Assembly: GCA_903871605.1 (NCBI GenBank)
Contig: CAIQHF010000002.1
Coordinates: forward strand, 1 to 64,000
Direction of reading: 5' to 3'
Origin: an uncultured Sphingomonadaceae bacterium
Lineage (GTDB): Bacteria > Pseudomonadota > Alphaproteobacteria > Sphingomonadales > Sphingomonadaceae
DNA length: 64,000 bases
In this document: positions 42,637 through 49,928 of the stretch, piece by piece
Layout of the letters: every line of letters starts with the position of its first letter
Numbering within the stretch: position 1 is the first letter of the stretch
Notes under the pieces: generated by a model
The model's database searches: none
What the model saw: only the letters and a program-made list of their open reading frames with translations
Told to the model about the DNA's origin: nothing
Position numbers and translations under genes: made by a program

Positions 42637-43065
42637 TCAGCCGAGCGGCATGACGTAGACGTCGAGATGCCGCAATTTCCCGGCTTCGTTGAATTCGTAG
42701 ATCGTCACGGTGTTCGAAACATCGGTCGCCCCGTTCATGGTGTTGCGCTCCTCGAGTTCGAGGATGACGCGGCCGGGGGTTTCGGTGATGTGGCGCAGCG
42801 TGCCTTCCCACGATGTCGCGCCCGCATATTGCGCGATCGCGGACCGGTAGCTCGGCCAGCCGAACGTCTCGGCTTTGGGGCCGGCGAAGACGCCCTGCCG
42901 TTCCCAGCCATCGACATCGACGAGCGCCTCGATCGGCGCCCAGTCTGCATCGGTGAGCGCCCCCGATTTGCGCTTGGCGACGAGCGCCGTAAAGCATTCG
43001 CTATATTCGAGCACCGTCCGCGACAGTCCGCTGAACTCGCTCGCGCGCGGCATGTGATTGGCCAT
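42637..43065 (-). CDS. NTF2-like protein 2
   Basis: A 142-residue NTF2-fold protein of a different subgroup from its neighbours. The sequence reads LSRTVLEYSECFTALVAKRKSGALTDADW in the N-terminal helices. A beta-sheet with TLRHITETPGRVILELEERNTMNG and VTIYEFNEAGKLRHLDVYVMPLG follows. This form resembles the limonene-epoxide-hydrolase-like and ketosteroid-isomerase-like class. It sits between an SDR gene and NTF2-like gene 1 with short gaps (48 and 21 bp), suggesting one transcript. No catalytic assignment is safe. Confidence 0.78.
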   Translation of the reverse strand: MANHMPRASEFSGLSRTVLEYSECFTALVAKRKSGALTDADWAPIEALVDVDGWERQGVFAGPKAETFGWPSYRSAIAQYAGATSWEGTLRHITETPGRVILELEERNTMNGATDVSNTVTIYEFNEAGKLRHLDVYVMPLG

Positions 43066-43113
43066 GTCCCTCTCCCTGTGGTCGGTTTCTCGGCGCCGCC
43101 TTGTCTGCGGTCG

Positions 43114-43866
43114 TTACAGCATGATCTGGCCGCCATCGGCGTTGATGGTCTGGCCCGTCACATATTGCCCCTCGTCGCTGGCGAGGAACACCGCGATCGG
43201 TGCGATGTCCTCGTCGGGCCGCCCGAAGCGGCCGAGCGAAATCTCGTCGAGATATTTTTGCGCGCGTGCCGGATCGGCGGCGAGCGCCTTCTCCGCCGAC
43301 GGGCTGAGCGCCGCCGGGTTGATCACGTTGACGCGAATCCCGAACCGCCCCCATTCGCGCGCGGCCGAACGCGACAGCCCGCGGATCGCCTCCTTGTTGG
43401 CGCCGTAAATGCCGTCGCCGGGCTCGCCGTAAATGCCCTGGCGGGTGCCGAAGTTGATCACCGATCCGCCGCGCTCGCGCAGATGCGGAAAGGCTTCCTG
43501 CATGTGGAACAGCGTGCCGAACAGACCCGAGCCGAAGGTCAGCGCGATCGAATCGTCGGTGATGTCCTCGATCTTCGCCTGCCGCGTCGCCTGCGCATTG
43601 TTGACGAGGATGTCGATCCGCCCGAACCGCTCGATCGCGGTCGCGATCGTCCGCCGCGCATCCTCGCGCTTCGCGACGTCCGCCTCGACGCCGATCGCGC
43701 GCGCGCCGGTTGCCGAAACTTGCCGCGCGGCGGCTTCGATCGCCTCCGCGCGCCGGCTCGACAGCACCACGGCTGCGCCCTCGCGCGCGAACGCTTTTGC
43801 CAGCGCGAGCCCGATGCCCTGGCTGCCGCCGGTGACGACGGCGACCTTTCCGTCCAGACGGTTCAT
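43114..43866 (-). CDS. SDR family oxidoreductase
   Basis: A 250-residue classical short-chain dehydrogenase/reductase. It has the cofactor loop TGGSQGIGLALAKAFA (residues 12-27), the NNAQ motif (the usual NNAG with Q), and the catalytic Y-x3-K in YGANK. C-terminal residues ADGGQIML follow the usual INADGG strand. The Arg of SSRRAE after beta-2 suggests NADPH preference. It is embedded in the NTF2/CMD/GST cluster and probably oxidises or reduces a cyclic alcohol or ketone. Confidence 0.92.
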   Translation of the reverse strand: MNRLDGKVAVVTGGSQGIGLALAKAFAREGAAVVLSSRRAEAIEAAARQVSATGARAIGVEADVAKREDARRTIATAIERFGRIDILVNNAQATRQAKIEDITDDSIALTFGSGLFGTLFHMQEAFPHLRERGGSVINFGTRQGIYGEPGDGIYGANKEAIRGLSRSAAREWGRFGIRVNVINPAALSPSAEKALAADPARAQKYLDEISLGRFGRPDEDIAPIAVFLASDEGQYVTGQTINADGGQIML

Positions 43867-43966
43867 TCCGATGCTCTCCCCTCTCGTCGCTGCAGGCCGG
43901 ACACGCGCCCGACGTGCCGGGTGCGCGGCGTGTTCGCGACGACGATCGGCGTATCGTCCGCGCCGG

Positions 43967-44440
43967 TCATCGCGCGTTCGAGACCGCGGCGCGATAGAGG
44001 CTGTTGCCGGCCTGCCAGTCGCGCCGGATGCGGCGGTGACGGATCAGCCAGCGGTCGCCCTCGCGGCGGAAGGCGTCCAGATAATGGCCGGCATGATCGG
44101 CGCCGATATCCGTCCAGGCGACCCAATAGGTTCGCGCGCGCGCCGCGTCCGGCCCCTCCAGCTCGATATGGCAGGTGGCGAGATGGTGGCGGATGAAGCT
44201 CGCCTTGTGGACGCGATCGGCGCCGCTCGCCGGCGAGCGCCAGCGCCCGATCCACGCGCCGATCGCATCGCGCCCCTCGTAGCGGAACAGGTCGCTGTCG
44301 GGCACGCCTTCGGTCTCGATCACCGCGTCCTCGGTAAAGACGGCGAGGAAATCGGCGTCGCGCAGCCGGTCGCCCGCCATGGTATAGGCGGCCATCGTCT
44401 GCCGTATGGCCTCGCGGGCGAGCATCTCGTCGAGCGTCAT
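43967..44440 (-). CDS. NTF2/SnoaL-like protein 3
   Basis: A 157-residue SnoaL-like protein. The N-terminal helix is LDEMLAREAIRQTMAAYTMAGDRLRDADFLAVFTEDAV. The pocket-lining segments KASFIRHHLATCHIELEG and AGHYLDAFRREGDRWLIRHRRIRRDW keep the His and Asp positions common in steroid-isomerase-like and dehydratase members. It is the third NTF2-fold gene of the cluster, 19 bp downstream of the CMD-like gene. Family fold is clear; the substrate is not. Confidence 0.83.
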   Translation of the reverse strand: MTLDEMLAREAIRQTMAAYTMAGDRLRDADFLAVFTEDAVIETEGVPDSDLFRYEGRDAIGAWIGRWRSPASGADRVHKASFIRHHLATCHIELEGPDAARARTYWVAWTDIGADHAGHYLDAFRREGDRWLIRHRRIRRDWQAGNSLYRAAVSNAR

Positions 44441-44459
44441 GCCGTCGCGCGTCCCATGT

Positions 44460-45176
44460 TCAGCCTCGGTTGGTCGTCCAATCGTCGGCCTCCCCGGGTT
44501 TGCAGCGGGCGACGGGCGACGCGCCCGACGCCGTCCGGAGATCGAAGCCGATCGGGTCGATGCCGTCCTCGAGCGCGATATCGAGCGCCGCGATCGCCCA
44601 GCTGAGCATCACGTAATTGCCGATCGTGAAGACCAGATCGATGATCTGGCGCGCATCGAAGTGGCGCGCCAGCAGCGCCCGGCATGCATCGGACAGCTGC
44701 GCTGCGCCGCACAGCTCGTCGGCCGCCCGCAGCACCGCGGCATCGCGTTCGCTCCAGCCGGATGCGGCCGGTCCGGCGCCGATCGCGGCGATCTCGTCGA
44801 GCCGCATCCCGATGCTGAGGGCGTAGCCGACATGATAATGCCATTCATAGGTCGAGCGGAGTCGCGAGGCGACGCGCAGCACGATCAGCTCGCGGGCGCG
44901 GACCGGCAGCGTCGAGGTGACGAGCAGATGCTTGCCGAACGTGTAATAGGCCATCGCCAGCGCGGGGTGATGCGCCAGCGTCATCACCATGTTGCTGCCC
45001 GATCCATTGGCGTAGGCCCCGGGCTCGCCCCAGAAGGCAAACACCGCGCGCGCTTCGTCGGTCCAGCGTTCCGGCGGCAGCGGCGCGAACCGGTACGTGC
45101 CGGCGTCCGCCGTGCCGTCGCGCGATGACGTCCCGTGATCGACCGTCCGCGCCGTCCGTGCCTCGCATGCGGTCAT
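44460..45176 (-). CDS. Carboxymuconolactone decarboxylase/AhpD-like protein
   Basis: A 238-residue CMD-family protein. The core runs from HHPALAMAYYTFGKHLL through VRARELIVLRVASRL to EWHYHVGYALSIGM, followed by DLVFTIGNYVMLSWAIAAL. The proton-relay His positions are present, but the AhpD CxxC motif is absent, so peroxidase activity is unlikely. Decarboxylase or gamma-carboxymuconolactone-like chemistry is possible. The start at 45176 (MTACEARTAR) was chosen as the first Met after an unrelated upstream frame. A 214-bp gap separates it from the GST gene. Confidence 0.85.
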   Translation of the reverse strand: MTACEARTARTVDHGTSSRDGTADAGTYRFAPLPPERWTDEARAVFAFWGEPGAYANGSGSNMVMTLAHHPALAMAYYTFGKHLLVTSTLPVRARELIVLRVASRLRSTYEWHYHVGYALSIGMRLDEIAAIGAGPAASGWSERDAAVLRAADELCGAAQLSDACRALLARHFDARQIIDLVFTIGNYVMLSWAIAALDIALEDGIDPIGFDLRTASGASPVARCKPGEADDWTTNRG

Positions 45177-45257
45177 GCCCACCTCGCAAACAGAGCATCT
45201 GCCTAGGATTTGCCAAGCCGGACGGTCAAACGCCGCTGCCGATAGATCGAGGTGACG

Positions 45258-45380
45258 ATGAATCGCGAAGCCCGGCGTCTCTCGTCGATGTCGACCGACG
45301 ACGCGCCCGCCGGCTGGACGCGCTTCGGCCAGCCCGGATTCACCTAGGCCTGGTGCGCGCTCCGGCAGACGCGTCTCGTC
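45258..45380 (+). pseudogene. Possible remnant of a thioesterase-like gene
   Basis: A 29-codon open frame (ATG 45258, TAG 45345) ends with PAGWTRFGQPGFT. A second frame continues with HLGLVRAPADASRR. Joined by a one-base shift these resemble the N-terminus of PaaI/hotdog thioesterases (gWxxFxxPGFTxHLGPLW), after which the sequence runs into the GST gene on the other strand. It has a GAGGTGA 3 nt before the ATG. This is a weak, eye-based call; it occupies the only sizeable gap inside the cluster. Confidence 0.3.
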
Positions 45381-45390
45381 GCTGTGCGCG

Positions 45391-46098
45391 CTATCGCGGC
45401 CTCTCGGTCGGATCCTTGCCGCGGGCGATCTGCGCGGCGTTTCCCGCCGCCGACCAGCCGCCATCGTCTTCGGGCATCCAGACGGTCATGCCGCGCTGTA
45501 CCGCGGCGCGCGCGCCGACACGCGCGTGCCAGGCCGCGATTGCGGGAAACGGCGCGAGACCGCCGAGCTGCGCGTGATATTGGTCGACCCACGTCCATGA
45601 CGCGATGTCGGCGATCGAATAGGCACCGCAGACATGCTCGCGACCGGCGAGCTGGCGTTCGAGGACGCCGTAAAGCCGCAGCATCTCCTTGAGATAGCGA
45701 TGCCTGGCGTAGCTATAGTCGCGTGGGTCGCGACCGGGGATGTTGGCGACCCGGGTGAACCAGCTGAGCTGCCCCGCCATCGGTCCCAGCCCCGCCATCT
45801 GCCAGAACAGCCAGCTGTCGACCTGACACCGCGCCGGCTCGTCGAGCGGATAGAGCAGCCCGCTCTTGCGGCCGAGATATTGCAGGATCGCACCCGATTC
45901 GAAGATCGCGACGTCGCCGTCGATGAGCGCGGGGATGCGGTTGTTGGGGCTGATCGCGAGGAAATCGGGCGACTGCTGCTCGCCCTTGAGGATGTTGACC
46001 GGCACGATCTCGTAGGCGAGCCCCATTTCCTCGAGCGCGACGCTGATCTTCCGCCCGTTGGGAGTCGGGAAATAGAAGAGCCGGATCGCGGCGGTCAC
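45391..46098 (-). CDS. Glutathione S-transferase, YfcG/Nu-like
   Basis: A 235-residue GST beginning with GTG. The thioredoxin-like N-domain reads FYFPTPNGRKISVALEEMG, with the catalytic Thr/Asn near the start as in YfcG-type enzymes. The glutathione-binding ISPNNRIPALID, then FESGAILQYL with the conserved ES pair, are present. The helical C-domain ends ADIASWTWVDQY. The GTG overlaps the cupin stop in a GTGA arrangement, so the two are co-translated. It probably conjugates or reduces an intermediate of the cluster pathway. Confidence 0.9.
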   Translation of the reverse strand: MTAAIRLFYFPTPNGRKISVALEEMGLAYEIVPVNILKGEQQSPDFLAISPNNRIPALIDGDVAIFESGAILQYLGRKSGLLYPLDEPARCQVDSWLFWQMAGLGPMAGQLSWFTRVANIPGRDPRDYSYARHRYLKEMLRLYGVLERQLAGREHVCGAYSIADIASWTWVDQYHAQLGGLAPFPAIAAWHARVGARAAVQRGMTVWMPEDDGGWSAAGNAAQIARGKDPTERPR

Positions 46099-46541
46099 GA
46101 GCGAATCGGTTTGAACGCGATCTCGACCTTGGGTCTCGCGACGAAGCCGCAATCGGGGAAGGTCGAGACGTCCCACAGGTCGCGGCCGCCGATGTCGAAG
46201 AAGATCGCCGGCTGGGTGCCGCGGTTCTGGAGGTGGTGTGGATTGGGATCGTTCATCCGGAAGGCGACGCAATCGCCGGGCCCGAGCAGGTCCTCGCCAT
46301 CGTCGGTGACGAGCGTCAGCTCGCCCGCGACGACCACCACGACCTCGTCGTTGGTCCGGTGCCAATGGCGCTGCGTCGACCAGCTGCCGGGCGCGAGCTC
46401 GACGCGGTTCACGCCGAACTGGGTCAGCCCGAAATTGCGCGTCAGTGGCCAGGTCTTGCGGCCGCGGCAGGGTTCGTCGTGCGGGGGCGGATAGCTTGCC
46501 CCCGTGCTGCAGCTGTCCGGATCGAACACGGCCTTCTTCAT
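46095..46541 (-). CDS. Cupin-domain protein
   Basis: A 148-residue single-domain cupin. Motif 1 is HWHRTNDEVVVVVAGELTL, where H-x-H and E supply metal ligands. Motif 2 is GDCVAFRMNDPNPHHLQN, with the final His. Many such proteins are small metal-dependent dioxygenases or isomerases, and others only bind ligands. It starts with a clear ATG 46541 and is coupled to the GST gene. A substrate cannot be read off, but an intact metal site makes catalysis plausible. Confidence 0.88.
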   Translation of the reverse strand: MKKAVFDPDSCSTGASYPPPHDEPCRGRKTWPLTRNFGLTQFGVNRVELAPGSWSTQRHWHRTNDEVVVVVAGELTLVTDDGEDLLGPGDCVAFRMNDPNPHHLQNRGTQPAIFFDIGGRDLWDVSTFPDCGFVARPKVEIAFKPIRS

Positions 46542-46554
46542 CGTCTGTCTCCGC

Positions 46555-47601
46555 TCAGCCGATCGTCGTCTGGCTCTCGTGCGTCGAGCGCTCGACCATG
46601 CCGTAGGCGTGCTGATCGCCCCAGCTGAACATCGCGCCACCCTGCTGGAGGTTGAGCCCGCCAATGTCGGGATTGCCGATCCGGAAGGTGGAAAGCGCGG
46701 TGGTGCCGGCGATCACGGTGCGGCCGAGCGCGGATTCGAGCACGACGGTGACGTCGTCGCCCGATGGGATGATCCGGCGCAGGAAGGGCGCGTCGACGAT
46801 CCTCGCGGGGATCATCCGCCCGTCCTTGTAGATCACCGCGTCATTGTAGCTGAGCGCGTCGCCCGTGCCGTCGCGCGGCGGATAGCCGAGGCAACCAAAG
46901 GCATCGCCATTGGGGAACACCGCCGACAGCCAGCAATGGCCGAAGAAGCCGGTCAGGCTGCGGATGCTCTGCCGGTGGACACGCGTGCCGCGCCCCTTGA
47001 ACGCGAACGTCTCGCCGCCGACGGTATAGCGGCCGGTGGCGAGGAAATGATGCTCGAGCCGGTAGCCGAGCCCCATCGCCCCGGCATTGGCCATCTCGAT
47101 CTCGCTCATCCCGCTGGTGTCGGTGGCGTTCTCCTGCACCCAGGCGGGCGTCACCATCTCCATCTCGACGTCGAGCGCGATGTCGACGCTGCCCCCGGTG
47201 CCGAAGCCGCCATGGATCTGCTGCTCGACATTCCCGTCGCGTGCCGGCCCATGCCAGTGCATCGTCCAGCGCCTGAACGGCTCGACGCAGCGGAAGCGGA
47301 TCGGGCCGGCGCCGAGCACGCTGGGCGTCCCGTCGGGGCCGATCGGCGCGTGCGCCGCGCCCATCCCCGCGCCGTTGAGCACGCGGCCGTCGGCGAAGGA
47401 GAAGTTGCCCTGCACGCGGCGATTGTCCCAGCTATGTCCCTCCGCCTCGATCCCCATGCGCGGAAAGGCGAAGCGGCCTTCGTCGTCGAACAGCCAGACC
47501 GATACGCTCTCGCGCATCTCCGGATCGGCGGGTTGCGACGGCAGCACCAGATCCTGTTCGGGGGCGAGTCCGTCCCTCAGCTGCTCGATCGACAAGGCCA
47601 T
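46555..47601 (-). CDS. DUF7064-like protein
   Basis: A 348-residue soluble protein resembling the paired DUF7065/DUF7064 proteins of sphingomonads and actinobacteria, lipocalin-like beta-barrels related to tocopherol cyclase and hydroxyneurosporene synthase. Landmarks are VSVWLFDDEGRFAFPRMGIEAEGHSWDN, RFRCVEPFRRWTMHWHGPA and HRQSIRSLTGFFGHCWLSAVFPNGDAFG. No enzymatic activity has been shown for the family to my knowledge. It may bind or act on hydrophobic cyclic compounds. There are short gaps of 13 and 16 bp to its neighbours, so it belongs to the operon. Confidence 0.72.
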   Translation of the reverse strand: MALSIEQLRDGLAPEQDLVLPSQPADPEMRESVSVWLFDDEGRFAFPRMGIEAEGHSWDNRRVQGNFSFADGRVLNGAGMGAAHAPIGPDGTPSVLGAGPIRFRCVEPFRRWTMHWHGPARDGNVEQQIHGGFGTGGSVDIALDVEMEMVTPAWVQENATDTSGMSEIEMANAGAMGLGYRLEHHFLATGRYTVGGETFAFKGRGTRVHRQSIRSLTGFFGHCWLSAVFPNGDAFGCLGYPPRDGTGDALSYNDAVIYKDGRMIPARIVDAPFLRRIIPSGDDVTVVLESALGRTVIAGTTALSTFRIGNPDIGGLNLQQGGAMFSWGDQHAYGMVERSTHESQTTIG

Positions 47602-47617
47602 CGGGAATTCCTCTCGC

Positions 47618-48781
47618 TCAGGCCGGCGACAGCACGCCGAACCGCTCGTTGTAGAAAGCGAAGCGTGTGCGCAGCTCGGCTTCGCTCAGGCCGAAATCGG
47701 CCGGGTCGTAGCGATGGTTGCCATGCTTTTCGCGCGGCGTGTCGGCGCGCCACCGCTCCATCCGCGCGCGCGCCTCGGGCGTGAGGTCCTCGCCGGCAAA
47801 GGCGTAGAGCCGCTCGATCCATGGGAAGGGGTCCTTCTGGAACGGCGCGAAATGAATGTCGAAGAAGCGGTGATCCTGCCCGGCATCGCGAAACGCGATC
47901 AGTCGCTTCATCCCCAATTCCCAGGCATCGGCGTTGAGCGCGCCCATATAATGTCTGTCGACGTCGTCGGAGAAGGCGCCGGCGAGCTCGCAGTAGAGAT
48001 CGGCGACCGACGGGATCACCTTGGCGACGTCGCGGTGCGTCATCCAGAAGTGCGCGTCGGGGAAGACGGTGTTCAGATCCGCGATGAACATGATGTGCGA
48101 CGGGTTCTTGAGCCGCCAGCGTCTCGGCGGACATCTCCACTGGAGCAGCTTGAGGACGCGCTTCAGATAGCGATAGGTCGGCACCAGATCGGCGTCGCGA
48201 TTGAGCCATTGGGCGTAGCTCGGCACCTGCGCCTGCGCCTGGAAGAGCTGGCTCTTGAAGTCCATCGCCTGGAGCGCCTGGCATTCGGTCGGGCCGGTCG
48301 GATCGCTCGGATACATCGTCTTCATCCGCGGGAAGCGTTCGCCGCGCCGCTCGAGCGACTGCCGTGCGATCGCGATGCGCGGATCGGTGTCCGATGTCGC
48401 GGTCTCGGGCGGCGGGCAGGGCGACGAGGCTTCCCAGTTGCGCAGCGAGCGCGCGGCGGGATCCTGGCCGAGCAGGAAGCCCATCGCGGTCGATCCGGTG
48501 CGCGGCAGGCCGAGCCCGATCAGGGGGCCGACGATCTCCTGCTCGTCGATCTCGGGATGGCGCGCGTACCAGTCTTCGACCTGCAGCCGCTGCGACAGCA
48601 GGTGGACGATCTGCGCCTGCTGCGCCGCCGCGCCCGCCTCGGTCAGCCGCGCTTCGTCGTTGAGCGCGGCGATCAGCCGCTCGAGCCCATCGACGAAGCT
48701 TTCCTCGCCGAATATGTCGAGCGCCGTCTGGCGATGCGCATGGCGCATCAGCGCGGTCGCCTGCTCGATCCTTGCCGCCAT
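47618..48781 (-). CDS. Sulfotransferase family protein
   Basis: A 387-residue protein with a PAPS-binding loop GLPRTGSTAMGFLL (about 94-107) and a 3'-phosphate motif in HFWMTHRDVAKVIPSVADL. The helical N-terminal 90 residues are typical of the bacterial sulfotransferase_3 group. A RLKNPSHIMFI segment matches the KxP substrate loop. It is the first enzyme gene of the cluster after the AraC regulator. The target could be a steroid-like, phenolic or lipid alcohol. Some family members are suspected not to use PAPS, so sulfation is likely, not certain. Confidence 0.86.
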   Translation of the reverse strand: MAARIEQATALMRHAHRQTALDIFGEESFVDGLERLIAALNDEARLTEAGAAAQQAQIVHLLSQRLQVEDWYARHPEIDEQEIVGPLIGLGLPRTGSTAMGFLLGQDPAARSLRNWEASSPCPPPETATSDTDPRIAIARQSLERRGERFPRMKTMYPSDPTGPTECQALQAMDFKSQLFQAQAQVPSYAQWLNRDADLVPTYRYLKRVLKLLQWRCPPRRWRLKNPSHIMFIADLNTVFPDAHFWMTHRDVAKVIPSVADLYCELAGAFSDDVDRHYMGALNADAWELGMKRLIAFRDAGQDHRFFDIHFAPFQKDPFPWIERLYAFAGEDLTPEARARMERWRADTPREKHGNHRYDPADFGLSEAELRTRFAFYNERFGVLSPA

Positions 48782-48894
48782 GCCTCACCCGTCCGTTTAT
48801 GCCGGGATGATGGCGACGGCGGCCGCCTGCCGGCAAGCACGGCCGCTGCCGCGATGCTGTCACACTATCGCGGACGGGCCATCATCGCGCGGGC

Positions 48895-49779
48895 TCAGTG
48901 CAGCCGTTCGGACGCATCGATGGCGCGGCCGGCGCCGATCCGCTGCCGGAAGGCATGCGGCGTGATGCCGGTCGCGCGACGGAAGGCGGCGGTGAACGCG
49001 GAGGGCGAGGCGAAGCCGGCGGCATGCGCGACGGCCTTGATGCCGTGCGCACCCGCGAGCATCCGCTTCGCCCGCGCGATGCGGTGATCGGCGAGATAGC
49101 GGCCGATCGGGCAGCCTCGGCTGGCGCGGAAGCCGCGCGCGAGCTGGCGGACCGAAAGCCCGCAGGATCGTGCGAGCTCGGCGAGCGACGGCGCGTCGCG
49201 CTGGTCCGCGAGCCGTTCGTCGATCAGCCGGAGGCGCCACGGGGCGAGCCCGCCGACCGACCGCCCGGCGGCGACGCCCTCGAAATGGCGGCCGAGTTCG
49301 ATCGCGATCTGGCCGCTCATCAGCTCGACCAGCGCGTCGCTCGCGAAGCCGGGATGGCACACCTCCTCGCCAAGGCCGCGCAGCAGACCGCGGATCGCGG
49401 GGTTGGCAAGGTCGAGGCCCCGCTGCAGCCGCCCGTCGGTCCATTCGAGCTCGTCGTCGAGCCAGTCGCGGATCGCATCGGGCCGAAACGCGCAGACGAT
49501 CGACGCCTGGACATGGCATTCGCTCAACGCGTGGACGGCATGGCGGGCGGGCAGGAAGAACATCGCGCCGATCCGCTCGAACCGGCGCGGGCCCCATCGA
49601 TCGGGAAAACAGCCTCGGGCGGCGCGCGATCGCGGCAGCAGCGCGAGCTCGAGCCAATGCTGGTCGGGCATCCCTATGCTGTCGATCGGCTCGGCCCACG
49701 CGGCGCGCTCGACACGGACACGGCCGAGCGGTGTCGTCACATCCGCGTCGACATGCCTGATCGCATTGCTTCGGCGCAT
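48895..49779 (-). CDS. AraC-family transcriptional regulator
   Basis: A 294-residue activator. The C-terminal ~100 residues hold two helix-turn-helix motifs: SLAELARSCGLSVRQLARGFRA and IKAVAHAAGFASPSAFTAAFRRATGITPHAFRQR. The second is a textbook AraC signature. The N-terminal domain (about 1-180) has no recognised sugar-binding cupin motif and probably senses the pathway inducer. It lies just upstream of and codirectional with the sulfotransferase gene, 113 bp away, making it the likely controller of the cluster. Confidence 0.93.
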   Translation of the reverse strand: MRRSNAIRHVDADVTTPLGRVRVERAAWAEPIDSIGMPDQHWLELALLPRSRAARGCFPDRWGPRRFERIGAMFFLPARHAVHALSECHVQASIVCAFRPDAIRDWLDDELEWTDGRLQRGLDLANPAIRGLLRGLGEEVCHPGFASDALVELMSGQIAIELGRHFEGVAAGRSVGGLAPWRLRLIDERLADQRDAPSLAELARSCGLSVRQLARGFRASRGCPIGRYLADHRIARAKRMLAGAHGIKAVAHAAGFASPSAFTAAFRRATGITPHAFRQRIGAGRAIDASERLH

Positions 49780-49928
49780 CGGTCTGCTCCCCGCCCCGTC
49801 GGTCCTCGCCGATCTCGCTGGCCTCGCCTATGATAGACCCGACGCGCGCGTCGGCAAGCCTGCCGCACGAGCCGTCGCCGCCGGCTCTCGTCGCAGGCGC
49901 CGGCATTTCGGGCGGGGGACATTGGGGT

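Noticed and set aside
41125-44196. 1023-codon plus-strand open frame opposite the GT-C and NTF2/SDR genes
   Set aside because: Arg/Ala-rich with no family features; the real genes are on the minus strand with typical starts and ribosome spacing.
45391-46098. Identification of the GST as a LigE/LigF-type beta-etherase
   Set aside because: The N-terminal and ISPNNRIPALID motifs fit the YfcG/Nu class better, and no other lig genes are present.
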